From Clostridia bacterium (lineage in GTDB: Bacteria > Bacillota > Clostridia > Oscillospirales > CAG-272), in assembly GCA_017466495.1 (NCBI GenBank), contig JAFTUB010000086.1, forward strand, positions 1-18,698: a DNA stretch of 18,698 nucleotides, written 5' to 3'. The notes beneath the pieces were generated by a model that had not been told where the DNA came from, ran no database searches, and worked only from the letters and a program-made list of their open reading frames with translations. The first letter of the stretch is position 1; the number at the start of each line of letters is the position of its first letter. The position numbers and the translations under genes are program-made. This document shows positions 1 to 7,071 of the stretch, one piece after another.

Positions 1-351
1 CACGATGTACACATTTTCGGTACCGTCCGGCTGTGTGCCCGGCTGTGCACTGGGGGAGAGGTGGATGTATCCCACAAGCAGGACAAAGGTCACGGCGTAA
101 AACACCATGGCGCAGGACATGGCGATTTTTACCCAAAGATAGAGCCGGCCCAGGCGGGCGCGGAGGGGGCGGCGGAAGGCATAGGGAAGTGCCACGCCGC
201 AGATCACGGCCAGGGTGATCACAAGGGGGAAGGCGCCCTCGGGGGAAATAATCAGCTTCAGAAGATACGAGGCGAAGCAGATCAGGGTGAAGGCACCGAA
301 TATGCGGTAGATGCGGGAGAAGGTTCGATCGGTTTTGATAGTGTGATTCAT
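1..351 (-). CDS. Membrane protein, N-terminal part (possible YdcF/DUF218 family)
   Basis: This minus-strand gene starts at ATG 351-349 and runs off the left edge, so only the first 117 residues are visible. They contain three hydrophobic helices, at about residues 17-35, 41-59 and 74-97, separated by short basic stretches (RRPLRARLGR at 60-69). An extracytoplasmic-looking Pro/Gly/Gln linker follows, and the visible part ends in ENVYIV. Several helices followed by a strand beginning YIV is the layout of clostridial YdcF/SanA-like DUF218 proteins, whose conserved domain would lie off the window; this assignment is inference. There is no strong Shine-Dalgarno sequence before the ATG, but a consensus promoter lies about 60 bases upstream at 437-409 and no better start exists. 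The gene is divergent from the Nudix gene. It could be any other polytopic membrane protein. Confidence 0.6.
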   Translation of the reverse strand, partial: MNHTIKTDRTFSRIYRIFGAFTLICFASYLLKLIISPEGAFPLVITLAVICGVALPYAFRRPLRARLGRLYLWVKIAMSCAMVFYAVTFVLLVGYIHLSPSAQPGTQPDGTENVYIV

Positions 352-408
352 GTTTCGTTTTTATATTATCTGTTGTGCGGCAGATTTGACGGACGAGCTT
401 CTTACTTT

Positions 409-437
409 ATTATAGCAGAATTTCTTCGGCAAAACAA
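409..437 (-). promoter_or_regulatory. Sigma-A promoter for the leftward membrane-protein gene
   Basis: Read on the minus strand, TTGTTT (437-432) is followed by a 17-base spacer and a perfect TATAAT (414-409). It lies about 60 bases before the ATG at 351. It is back to back with the rightward promoter at 470-498, so the two could influence each other. Confidence 0.8.
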
Positions 438-469
438 TAGAATCCCTGCGGAATTTCTGCCGAAAACAG

Positions 470-498
470 TTGGAAAGCGGCCGATTCTGTGATATAAT
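470..498 (+). promoter_or_regulatory. Sigma-A promoter of the Nudix-to-aldo/keto-reductase operon
   Basis: TTGGAA (470-475), a 17-base spacer and TATAAT (493-498). Transcription would start near 505. This rules out in-frame start codons at or before 497 for the Nudix gene and leaves ATG 542, preceded by AGGTG at 531-535. No comparable promoter is seen between the following genes, so it probably drives transcription through to 4198. Confidence 0.82.
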
Positions 499-541
499 GG
501 AGGAAATGACGGGGGATGCCCCGGGAAGACAGGTGAAGCAT

Positions 542-928
542 ATGACCGAAGTGGTTGCCGCCCTCATTTGGCAGGGCGGGAAATTTTTGATATGCCAGCG
601 CCCCGCCCACAAGGCCCGCGGCCTTCTGTGGGAGTTTGTGGGCGGCAAGGTGGAGCCGGGGGAAACCAAAGCGGCGGCCCTCGTCCGCGAGTGCAGGGAA
701 GAGCTGGCCGTCGAGCTGTCGGTAGGGGATGTGTTCATGGAGGTCACCCATGAATATCCCGATCTGACGGTGCATCTGACCCTGTTCAATGCCGCCATCG
801 CCGAAGGAGAGCCGCAAAAGCTGGAGCACAATGATATCCGATGGATCACGCCCCGCCAGATCCCGGACTATGACTTCTGCCCCGCGGACGTGGAAATACT
901 TGCGAAAATTTGCGAGGTGTACCAATGA
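542..928 (+). CDS. MutT-like Nudix hydrolase
   Basis: A 128-residue single-domain Nudix protein. The Nudix box spans residues 35-57 and fits G-x5-E-x7-RE-U-x-EE-x-G-U, with E41, R49, E50, E53 and E54 present and Ala at the usual last Gly. These glutamates bind the catalytic Mg2+/Mn2+. The conserved strand around LLWEFVGGK and the size match the MutT/8-oxo-dGTPase group, which hydrolyses oxidised dGTP to the monophosphate so that it is not built into DNA; the exact substrate cannot be read from sequence. The start was chosen because AGGTG sits six bases upstream and earlier in-frame starts fall in the promoter. Its TGA overlaps the next ATG (ATGA), so translation is probably coupled. Confidence 0.88.
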   Translation: MTEVVAALIWQGGKFLICQRPAHKARGLLWEFVGGKVEPGETKAAALVRECREELAVELSVGDVFMEVTHEYPDLTVHLTLFNAAIAEGEPQKLEHNDIRWITPRQIPDYDFCPADVEILAKICEVYQ

Positions 929-1308
929 AAGGTTACGAAAAAGAAGCCCATGTGCGCTGGGGTGACACCCCTGCCTACCGGGAGCATACCGAGAAAACCA
1001 AGCATTACACCAAAGAGAAATGGGCAGAGGTCAACGATGGCCTTATGGCTGTCTTTGCCGAGTTTGCGGCGTGTCGGGCCGGCGGGGCCACCGCCGATTC
1101 TGACGAAGCGCAGGCCCTTGCCGCCAAGCTGCAAGCCTACCTTACCGAGTACTACTATACCTGTACCCATGAGATCCTGGCCGGCCTTGGGCAAATGTAC
1201 ACCGCCGACGAGCGATTCCGGCAGAACATTGACCAATACGGCGACGGCACGGCGGCGTATGCCTCAGCCGCCATTGCCGCTTACTGCAAAGGACGGACGG
1301 GCAAATGA
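925..1308 (+). CDS. Stand-alone TipAS-domain protein
   Basis: A 127-residue protein matching the TipAS antibiotic-recognition fold, the effector half of Streptomyces TipA. The C-terminal part carries the family pattern Tyr-Tyr-x-Cys-x-x-Glu followed by GLGQMY, a D-x-x-F step and a final Ala-rich helix (about residues 75-122). The N-terminal MerR-type DNA-binding domain of full TipA is absent, so this cannot be a classical regulator by itself. TipAS in Streptomyces traps thiopeptides; here, sequestration of a small cyclic or amphipathic compound is only a possibility. ATG 925 is used because GAGGTG lies just before it and the ATG overlaps the preceding stop; the in-frame TTG at 910 has no support. 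Its own stop overlaps the next start, again by ATGA. Confidence 0.78.
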   Translation: MKGYEKEAHVRWGDTPAYREHTEKTKHYTKEKWAEVNDGLMAVFAEFAACRAGGATADSDEAQALAAKLQAYLTEYYYTCTHEILAGLGQMYTADERFRQNIDQYGDGTAAYASAAIAAYCKGRTGK

Positions 1309-2102
1309 AGCCCTCCATTCTCATCACAGGTGCCTACGGCGGCATGGGCAGAGCCACGGCGAGGGCAATGCGGGACAAGGGCTTCCGCGTGTTTGCCCTG
1401 GACAGAGCCGTGGGTGCGGCGGAGGCGGACATCCTGCCTATTGAAGCGGATATCACCGATGAAACCAGCGTGGAAAACGCCTTCCGGCAGATCAGCGAGC
1501 AGACCGATGCGTTGTTCGCGGTGATCCATTTCGCGGGGATCTATATGCTGGACTCCTTAGTGGAAATGGACAGCGCGGAATTTGAGAAGATCTTTCGGAT
1601 CAATCTCGGCGGCGCGTTTTTGGTGAATAAGATATTCCTGCCTCTGCTGAAGCCGGGGGCGCGCATTGTGATGACCACCAGCGAGCTGGCGCCGCTGGAT
1701 CCGCTGCCGTTCACGGGGATCTACGCCGTGACCAAGAGCGCATTGGACAAGTATGCCTATTCCCTGCGGATGGAGCTGCAGCTGAAGGGGATCGAGGTCA
1801 GCGTTCTCCGGGCGGGAGCCGTGACCACGGGAATGCTCGGTGTTTCCACCGATGCGCTGGATCGGTTTTGCCAAAAGACCGCCCTTTACCCCTGCAACGC
1901 CGATCGCTTCAAGCGAATCGTGGATCGGGTGGAGGCGAGAAGTGTCGAGCCGACCCGGATCGCGGAAAAAGTGATCCGCATCCTGAACCGACGTAAGCCG
2001 CGCTTTGCCTACAGCATCAATCGCAACTCTCTGCTGCTGATGCTCAATGCCCTGCCGAAGGGAATGCAGCTTTGGGTAATCAAACAGGTGCTGAAAAATT
2101 GA
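1305..2102 (+). CDS. Short-chain dehydrogenase/reductase (SDR)
   Basis: A 265-residue classical SDR. The nucleotide-binding Gly motif TGAYGGMG is at residues 8-15, Asp33 closes the second strand, and the active-site set is N100, S126, Y140 and K144 (YAVTK). The usual NAG is FAG at 76-78. The fold binds NAD(H) or NADP(H) and interconverts an alcohol and a ketone, but the substrate is unknown. The C-terminal 70 residues are basic and hydrophobic (LLLMLNALPKGMQLWVIKQV), typical of SDRs acting on lipid-like or membrane-associated substrates, which is inference. Its ATG overlaps the stop of the TipAS gene, so it is the third member of a coupled trio. A weak gap of 18 bases separates it from the GNAT gene. 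Confidence 0.87.
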   Translation: MKPSILITGAYGGMGRATARAMRDKGFRVFALDRAVGAAEADILPIEADITDETSVENAFRQISEQTDALFAVIHFAGIYMLDSLVEMDSAEFEKIFRINLGGAFLVNKIFLPLLKPGARIVMTTSELAPLDPLPFTGIYAVTKSALDKYAYSLRMELQLKGIEVSVLRAGAVTTGMLGVSTDALDRFCQKTALYPCNADRFKRIVDRVEARSVEPTRIAEKVIRILNRRKPRFAYSINRNSLLLMLNALPKGMQLWVIKQVLKN

Positions 2103-2120
2103 TGAATTGGGTAAAATAAA

Positions 2121-2678
2121 ATGATTTTACAAACACCCCGCCTCATCCTTCGCCCGTGGCGGGAGGATGACGCAGAAAACTTATACATATACGCCCGCGA
2201 TCCCGAGGTGGGGCCGCCGGCCGGGTGGCCGCCGCATACGAGCGCAGAGAACAGCCGCGAGATCATCCGCACCGTGCTGTGCGCCCCCGAAACCTACGCC
2301 GTTTGCCGTAAAGCGGATGGGATCCCCATCGGCAGTATCGGCCTGCACCGCAATGACCTGGCGGAGCAGGAGGACGAGTACGAGCTTGGCTATTGGATCG
2401 GCCGTCCCTTTTGGGGGCAGGGGTTGATCCCCGAGGCATCCCGGGAGCTGCTTCGCCACGCCTTCGAAGATCTCGGGATGCGCCGCATCTGGTGCGGACA
2501 TTACGACGGCAACATCAAGAGCCGCCGCGTGCAGGAAAAGCTGGGATTTGTCTATCACCACACCACCCCGGGAATCGAGGTTAAGCAGATGAACGAGATC
2601 CGCACTGGCCACGTCATGCTCATGACGCGGGAGGTCTGGGAGAAGGGAAGAGAAAATGAGAAAAGAACTGATGCATGA
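2121..2678 (+). CDS. GNAT acetyltransferase, RimJ/RimL-like
   Basis: A 185-residue protein starting with the RimJ/RimL signature [13 protein letters not shown] (5-17). The acetyl-CoA pyrophosphate loop is at about 95-105 ([12 protein letters not shown]) and the terminal GNAT motif at 131-143 ([13 protein letters not shown]). It should transfer an acetyl group from acetyl-CoA to an amine, in this subfamily often a protein N-terminus or an antibiotic or amino-acid amine; the acceptor is not predictable. No clear Shine-Dalgarno precedes ATG 2121, which sits 18 bases after the SDR stop, so expression may depend on read-through by ribosomes from upstream. The C-terminal 23 bases overlap the peptide deformylase start. 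An acetyltransferase next to a deformylase is consistent with an N-terminal protein-modification role, but this is only suggestive. Confidence 0.87.
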   Translation: MILQTPRLILRPWREDDAENLYIYARDPEVGPPAGWPPHTSAENSREIIRTVLCAPETYAVCRKADGIPIGSIGLHRNDLAEQEDEYELGYWIGRPFWGQGLIPEASRELLRHAFEDLGMRRIWCGHYDGNIKSRRVQEKLGFVYHHTTPGIEVKQMNEIRTGHVMLMTREVWEKGRENEKRTDA

Positions 2679-3081
2679 TCCGATCTTTTTGGCCGGGAAG
2701 GCGGAGATTGCAGGAAAGGATGACCTGCCTGTGGCACAGGACCTGCTTGACACCCTGATGGCGCACAAGGACAGCTGTGTGGGCATGGCAGCGAATATGA
2801 TCGGCGTAAAAAAGCGCATCATTGCCTTCCTTGATGAAAGCGGGCGGATGCCCACCTACACGGTGATGCTCAATCCCGAGATCATCAAAAAGGACGGCGC
2901 CTATGACACCGAGGAGGGGTGCCTGTCCCTGCTTGGCGGGCCGCGCCCCTGCAAACGCTACCAAAGCATCAAGGTGCGGTATCAGACCACCGAGATGCAG
3001 GTGCGCATCAAGACCTACACCGGCTGGACGGCGCAGATTATCCAGCACGAGGTAGATCACTGCGACGGAATTTTGATTTAA
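2656..3081 (+). CDS. Peptide deformylase-like metalloenzyme, short clostridial type
   Basis: A 141-residue peptide deformylase family protein; the enzyme removes formyl from the N-terminal Met of new proteins using Fe2+. Motif 2 is EGCLS (87-91, metal ligand C89) and motif 3 is HEVDH (131-135, ligands H131 and H135, catalytic E132). Motif 1, normally G-x-G-x-A-A-x-Q, reads C-V-G-M-A-A-N-M at 41-48, so the first Gly and the oxyanion-stabilising Gln are replaced. The protein is also shorter than the usual 160-170 residues and lacks the C-terminal helix. I recall the same variant in other clostridial short deformylases, so it is probably a subfamily trait. It overlaps the GNAT gene by 23 bases. 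A second, canonical def may exist elsewhere in the genome. Confidence 0.85.
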   Translation: MRKELMHDPIFLAGKAEIAGKDDLPVAQDLLDTLMAHKDSCVGMAANMIGVKKRIIAFLDESGRMPTYTVMLNPEIIKKDGAYDTEEGCLSLLGGPRPCKRYQSIKVRYQTTEMQVRIKTYTGWTAQIIQHEVDHCDGILI

Positions 3082-3091
3082 GGAGTATCTT

Positions 3092-4198
3092 ATGGAATAC
3101 AGAAAACTGCCTCACGGCAAGGAAAACGAAGCATTTGGCGTGTTGGGCCTGGGGATGGGCGGTATTGGCAAAACGCCTCCCGACGAGATCGAGGCCATCG
3201 TCCGCCGGGCCATTGCCCACGGGATCAATTTCTTTGATCTCTGCACCGCCGGGGCATCCTATGCCCCCATCGGCCGTGCCATCCGGGATTGCCGGGATAA
3301 AGTCTTTCTGCAGGTGCATTTCGGCGCGGTGTATGACGAAAACGGTGAATATGGATGGTGTCGGGATTTCGACACCATCAAGAAGACCTTCCTGTGGGAA
3401 CTGGAAGCCCTGGGCACCGATTATGTGGATTTCGGCTTCTTGCACTGCGTGGACGATGACGAGGATTTTGACAAGCTGTGCGAGATCGGCGTCCTTGATT
3501 ATTTGAAGGCGCTGAAGGCTGAGGGTGTGGTGCATTACATCGGGTTTTCCTCCCACACCCCCAGTGTGGCCAATCGTATCCTGGACACCGGGCTTGCGGA
3601 TATGATGATGTTCTCTCTCAACCCCGCTTACGACTTTGAGAAGGGGGACGAATATGGCATCGGCTCGGTTAGCGAGCGCTTTGAACTGTTCAAACGGTGC
3701 GAGAGAGAGGGCGTTGGCATCAGCGTCATGAAGCCCTTCTTCGCCGGCCAGCTTCTGTCGGCCGAGCAATCTCCCTTCGGCGTGGCCCTTACCCACAACC
3801 AGTGCCTGCAGTACGCTCTTGACCGGCCGGGTGTGCTGGTGGCCGTCCCCGGCGTGCAGACCATGGAGCATCTGGATACCCTTCTGAACTTCCTGTCGGC
3901 ATCGGATGCGGAAAAGGATTACTCGGTAATCGGCACCTTTACGGCGGATACCGTCACGGGCACCTGCGTTTACTGCAATCACTGCCAGCCCTGTCCCGCG
4001 GGCATCGATATCGGCCTGGTCAACAAATACTACGATCTTGCCCTGGCCGGCGACACCATCGCGGCGAATCACTATACCAAGCTGTCGGTGAACGCCGACG
4101 CCTGCCTGCAATGCGGGCATTGCGAGAGCCGCTGTCCCTTCTCGGTGAAGCAGGAGGAGCGGATGCGCACCATCGCGGCGTATTTTTCGGGGGAGTAA
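3092..4198 (+). CDS. Aldo/keto reductase with C-terminal two-cluster ferredoxin domain
   Basis: A 368-residue fusion: an aldo/keto reductase barrel (about 1-270) followed by a ferredoxin-like tail. The tail has two cysteine sets, C292/C295/C298/C301 and C338/C341/C344/C348, enough for two 4Fe-4S clusters. The barrel keeps D49 (FFDL) and H118 (FLHC). At the place of the usual catalytic Lys the sequence reads VFLQVHFG, giving His76; this is common in the 4Fe-4S AKR group as I remember it. Such proteins are likely ferredoxin-linked oxidoreductases, though substrates are generally unknown. The start is well supported by AAGGAG overlapping the deformylase stop. It ends the operon; a terminator lies 160 bases downstream. 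Confidence 0.9.
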   Translation: MEYRKLPHGKENEAFGVLGLGMGGIGKTPPDEIEAIVRRAIAHGINFFDLCTAGASYAPIGRAIRDCRDKVFLQVHFGAVYDENGEYGWCRDFDTIKKTFLWELEALGTDYVDFGFLHCVDDDEDFDKLCEIGVLDYLKALKAEGVVHYIGFSSHTPSVANRILDTGLADMMMFSLNPAYDFEKGDEYGIGSVSERFELFKRCEREGVGISVMKPFFAGQLLSAEQSPFGVALTHNQCLQYALDRPGVLVAVPGVQTMEHLDTLLNFLSASDAEKDYSVIGTFTADTVTGTCVYCNHCQPCPAGIDIGLVNKYYDLALAGDTIAANHYTKLSVNADACLQCGHCESRCPFSVKQEERMRTIAAYFSGE

Positions 4199-4356
4199 TC
4201 CGCAGGAAAAGGGTTATGGAGGGCGGTTTTGATTCTCTGAAAACATCCTGCTGTCCCCCGGGCATATCGAATATTGACACGACGGTCATGTTTGCGAGCC
4301 CAATTATGAGAACATATACACAGTTGTCGGCCACTGAGTCCAATCATGACCGGCAC

Positions 4357-4393
4357 AAAAATCCCATTGATTTTTATATCAGTGGGATTTTTT
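4357..4393 (+). terminator. Rho-independent terminator after the aldo/keto reductase operon
   Basis: A-rich left arm AAAAATCCCATTGAT pairs with ATCAGTGGGATTTTTT (one G-U pair), followed by the U tract. The 158 bases between the stop at 4198 and this hairpin hold no gene I can support. Confidence 0.88.
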
Positions 4394-4417
4394 AATGAAA
4401 CACAAACATTTCTCAAA

Positions 4418-4445
4418 TTATTCAACAACATCTGCAAGGTATAAT
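4418..4445 (+). promoter_or_regulatory. Probable promoter for the small membrane-protein gene
   Basis: A perfect -10 TATAAT at 4440-4445 with a poor -35 (TTATTC at 4418-4423, 16-base spacer). It lies 32 bases before ATG 4478, which has AAGGAGG in front, and directly after the preceding terminator. Confidence 0.6.
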
Positions 4446-4477
4446 ATGTCTGTAAAATCAAGAAGGAGGACAGTACA

Positions 4478-4843
4478 ATGAATAAAAACGATCAGGATTT
4501 TCTCGTGCAGAAGATTCGCACACAGTACACCGAAAAGGAACACACCGACCTGGACGCGCTCAGGGCTCTGGACGCAAGGGTAAAGCGGCCCGCCAATGTA
4601 TTTGCATACATCTTCGGCAGCGTCAGCGCAATCATTATGGGGGCAGGCATGAGTCTTGTGATGACCGACATTGCCGAAACGGTGGGGATTGGAAATCCGA
4701 TGGTCTACGGCATCATCATCGGGATTGCGGGGATGCTGATGGCCATTATCAATTACCCGGTGTATAAGAGAATTCTCAGCTTGCGCCGCAAGAAATATGC
4801 AGGTCAAATCATTGCACTCAGCGAAAAAATTTCGAAAGGTTAA
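4478..4843 (+). CDS. Small two-helix membrane protein, paralogue of the gene at 11256
   Basis: A 121-residue protein of unknown function. A charged N-terminal region (1-38, with EKEHTDLDALRALDARV) is followed by two transmembrane helices at about 41-63 and 74-93, then a basic C-terminus. It shares with the 11256 gene the pattern L(R)xLDAxV, the helix-one end GxGMSLxMTxI, and YPVYxRI after helix two. The two are clearly homologous and are about 7 kb apart on the same strand. A strong AAGGAGG ribosome site fixes the start. The copy at 11256 belongs to a two-component operon, so this one may work in envelope sensing or homeostasis too, but no catalytic residues are visible. The next gene follows after 12 bases. 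Confidence 0.78.
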   Translation: MNKNDQDFLVQKIRTQYTEKEHTDLDALRALDARVKRPANVFAYIFGSVSAIIMGAGMSLVMTDIAETVGIGNPMVYGIIIGIAGMLMAIINYPVYKRILSLRRKKYAGQIIALSEKISKG

Positions 4844-4855
4844 GAGCAAACAACA

Positions 4856-5116
4856 ATGGGGATCAAAAATTTCTTCAAGAATGCATTTGGTGACATGAAG
4901 GAGAGTGCCAAGGAACAGCACAAAGTTGATAAGGCCAATCTTGCCGCTGTCAAGGCTGAGTCCAAGGCACAGTGGGAAGAGGCAAAGGCGATGGGCGATC
5001 CGAAAAGACGCAGGGCTGTGATGCAGGCTGATCGTGATGCCCGGATCGCAGATGCGCAGAAGCGGCAGGCGGACGCCCGGGAGCGCATTGATGCAGTCAA
5101 GGAGAAAAAATCGTAA
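4856..5116 (+). CDS. Small highly charged helical protein, function unknown
   Basis: An 86-residue protein rich in Ala, Lys, Glu, Asp, Gln and Arg. After an amphipathic N-terminal segment (MGIKNFFKNAFGDMKES) almost the whole chain is predicted continuous helix with an heptad-like spacing of Ala and charged residues, so a coiled coil is likely. No signal peptide, membrane helix or known motif is visible. It starts 12 bases after the small membrane-protein gene and ends just before a hairpin, so the two are probably one transcript. Shine-Dalgarno support is weak (AAGAG about ten bases upstream). The amphipathic N-terminus could lie on a membrane surface next to its neighbour, which is inference. 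Confidence 0.68.
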   Translation: MGIKNFFKNAFGDMKESAKEQHKVDKANLAAVKAESKAQWEEAKAMGDPKRRRAVMQADRDARIADAQKRQADARERIDAVKEKKS

Positions 5117-5124
5117 AATCGGAG

Positions 5125-5155
5125 AAAAGCGAGGTGCAGTCGGTACCTCGCTTTT
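5125..5155 (+). terminator. Probable terminator hairpin
   Basis: Perfect 11-bp stem AAAAGCGAGGT / ACCTCGCTTTT with a 9-base loop, 8 bases after the stop of the helical-protein gene. The U run is only four long, so termination may be partial. The A-rich left arm makes it usable in both directions. Confidence 0.65.
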
Positions 5156-5197
5156 GCCGCAGAACCTTTTGTGGGCAAGTAAAAACGAGAGCGATTA

Positions 5198-5226
5198 TTG
5201 ACATTTTACCTTCTTTGGGGTATAAT
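5198..5226 (+). promoter_or_regulatory. Perfect consensus sigma-A promoter of the XRE regulator
   Basis: TTGACA (5198-5203), 17 bases, TATAAT (5221-5226). The leader to ATG 5321 is about 87 bases and contains a small hairpin, GGTTTG-AAAA-CAAACC near 5240-5255. A promoter this strong in front of a regulator gene suggests repression, perhaps by its own product. Confidence 0.9.
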
Positions 5227-5320
5227 TAAGAGCAATCAAGGGTTTGAAAACAAACCGATCCCGAGGCTGTATTTGCGGTGGTTCTTACGAACGTGAATTG
5301 CTTTTGTTAGGAGGTTCCCG

Positions 5321-5923
5321 ATGGAAGATATCAAAGACAATGTGGCCAAAAATATAACCGAACTTCGAATCCTCAATCGCATGACACAGTTGGAGCTTGC
5401 CGAAAAGCTGAATTACTCCGACAAGACCATCTCCAAATGGGAGCGCGGGGAATCCACCCCCGACATTGCGGTTCTGGTGGAAATGGCCGATCTGTTCGGG
5501 GTTTCCCTTGACCACCTGGTGAGAGGGAAAGAAGCAGAGGAACCTGTGACAGAGCAGAAGGGCAAAGAGATCAGATACAACCGCCGCGCCGTGTCCTACA
5601 TTGCGGAGGGCTGTGGATGGATCGTTGCAATTTTTGCATTCATCATCACCACATTGATTCTGAATCAGATGAAATTCCAGTGGCTCTACTTTGTCTATGC
5701 GCTGCCTGTTGTGCTGATCGTGAAGCTGGTATTCAATTCCATTTGGTTCAATCCGCGCCATAACTACCTGATCATATCGGGGCTGATGTGGTCGATTTTG
5801 GCCGCGATCCAAGTCACATTCCTGTATTTCAGGATCAATGTTTCGCTCATCTATCTGCTGGGGGTCGCGGGACAAGTGGTGATCGTTCTGTGGTCTTTCA
5901 TCGGGAAGCCGAAGCAAAAATAA
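5321..5923 (+). CDS. Membrane-anchored XRE-family transcriptional regulator
   Basis: A 200-residue protein. Residues 6-67 are a Cro/CI-type helix-turn-helix (TQLELAEKLNYSDKTISKWERGESTPD is the helix 2-3 region and linker). A short linker with a basic patch (IRYNRRA) leads into four hydrophobic segments at about 93-115, 120-139, 147-168 and 173-194. DNA-binding domains joined to a bundle of membrane helices are found in a group of Firmicutes XRE proteins thought to read membrane state and act on nearby genes; the target here is unknown. GGAGG just upstream of ATG 5321 fixes the start. The gene is monocistronic between its promoter and a strong terminator. Confidence 0.88.
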   Translation: MEDIKDNVAKNITELRILNRMTQLELAEKLNYSDKTISKWERGESTPDIAVLVEMADLFGVSLDHLVRGKEAEEPVTEQKGKEIRYNRRAVSYIAEGCGWIVAIFAFIITTLILNQMKFQWLYFVYALPVVLIVKLVFNSIWFNPRHNYLIISGLMWSILAAIQVTFLYFRINVSLIYLLGVAGQVVIVLWSFIGKPKQK

Positions 5924-5927
5924 AAGG

Positions 5928-5964
5928 AAAAAAGCACTGTTTTCTCGGAAAACGGTGCTTTTTT
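5928..5964 (+). terminator. Rho-independent terminator after the XRE gene
   Basis: A 17-bp stem (left arm 5928-5944, right arm 5948-5964, one G-U pair) with a three-base loop. The right arm ends in TTTTTT and the left begins with AAAAAA, so it may stop transcription in both directions. Confidence 0.88.
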
Positions 5965-6049
5965 CGTGATTCTCCGAATCGGAGAGCCGAAAAAGCTCCA
6001 CTCTACGACACGGAATCCGAGAAGTAGAGCCGTTTCCCGGATCTTTAGG

Positions 6050-6078
6050 TTTACTCATTTTCATGGAAAAGGTATAAT
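6050..6078 (+). promoter_or_regulatory. Promoter of the glycosyltransferase-acyltransferase cassette
   Basis: TTTACT (6050-6055), a 17-base spacer and TATAAT (6073-6078). It leads to AAAGGAG at 6106-6112 and ATG 6120, which supports 6120 as the true start of the glycosyltransferase even though that frame stops after 12 codons. Imperfect inverted repeats lie just upstream (CTCCGAATCGGAG near 5972; CTCTAC/GTAGAG at about 6001-6028). Confidence 0.75.
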
Positions 6079-6119
6079 AAGGATCGATGATCGTAAACCA
6101 ATCCCAAAGGAGCAAAACA

Positions 6120-7071
6120 ATGAGCAAAGAAATCCCGATCTTTTTTTTCTGCCGATGACAACTACATTCCTTACCTTGATGTAGCCATCGCATCCCTGAT
6201 TGACAACGCATCCCGCGATTACCGCTATCGGATTATTGTGCTGAACACCGGGCTCTGTCCCGAGAACATTGCCAAGGTCAAACAAAACGAGTGCAACGGC
6301 TTTGTTATTGATTTTATTGATATTTCCAAGAACCTGGAGAAGGTTAAGTCCCACTTCAAAAATGTGTATCATTTCTCCATCGTGACCTATTACCGGCTCT
6401 TCATTGCCTCCCTCTTCCCGGAGTATGAGCGGATCGTATATCTCGACTGTGACCTGGTTGTGCTGGGGGATGTGTCCCGGCTTTATCATGTGCCCATGGG
6501 GGCGAATATCCTGGCCGCCGCACCGGAGCAGTTTGTGCAGAGCACTCCTGCGTTCAGACACTATGCCGATGCCGCACTGGGTGTGGATCCCGACGAATAT
6601 GTGAATGCAGGCGTGTTGGTCATCAATCTGCGTGAGTTCAGACGGAACCGCATCGAGGAGAAATTTGTTGAGCTGATCACGCAGTACGATTTTGACCTGC
6701 TGGATCCCGACCAGGCGTATCTGAATTATCTCTGCCGCGGGAAAATTTTCACCCTGCCCAACGGTTGGAACAAGGAGCCCATGTCCCTGGTCTGCGAGGG
6801 GGAAAAGAACATCGTACACTATGCTCTTTACAAAAAGCCCTGGCAGTATGACGATGTGATCGACGGCGAGTTCTTCTGGCATTATGCGGAAAAATCTCCC
6901 TTTTACCCGCAGATCTTAGATAACAAAGCGGCGTTCGGTGCTGAGGAAAGGGCAAAGAAGGAAGCTGCTGCCAAAGAAATTCTTGAGCACGCCATGGTGA
7001 TTGCGGAATCGGATTACACATTTTCCAAAAAGATCAAGGGGGGCAGACGGTATGGAAAAGTCGGCGCATAA
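6120..7071 (+). CDS. GT8 family glycosyltransferase, frameshifted in a T8 run near its start
   Basis: The signals for initiation are at ATG 6120, with AAAGGAG seven bases upstream. From there the frame reads MSKEIPIFFFCR and stops at 6156. Removing one T from the eight at 6141-6148 gives IPIFFSADDNYIPYLDVAIASL and joins without interruption to the long downstream frame, about 316 residues in all. The product is a family 8 glycosyltransferase: the N-terminal S-A-D-D-N-Y nucleotide-sugar motif, the metal-binding DCD at 6445-6453 (YLDCDLVVLGD), the N-A-G-V-L-V-I-N-L motif, and HYALYKKPW resembling the family HxxGxxKPW. It would transfer a sugar from a nucleotide sugar to a lipid or glycan in the cytoplasm. 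As written, only translation from a poor internal start near 6238 is possible, which would lose the nucleotide-binding strand. It overlaps the PlsC gene by 20 bases. Confidence 0.85.

Noticed and set aside
3038..4120. A 360-codon minus-strand open frame
   Set aside because: Antisense to the aldo/keto reductase, whose cluster cysteines and ribosome site are unmistakable. The antisense translation shows no family features.
4199..4356. TTGACA at 4274-4279 as a possible promoter
   Set aside because: No -10 hexamer at the right distance, and a strong terminator lies downstream before any gene.
4111..4395. Open frame running past the aldo/keto reductase stop into the terminator
   Set aside because: It starts inside the ferredoxin domain in another frame and ends within the terminator hairpin; nothing in it resembles a protein.
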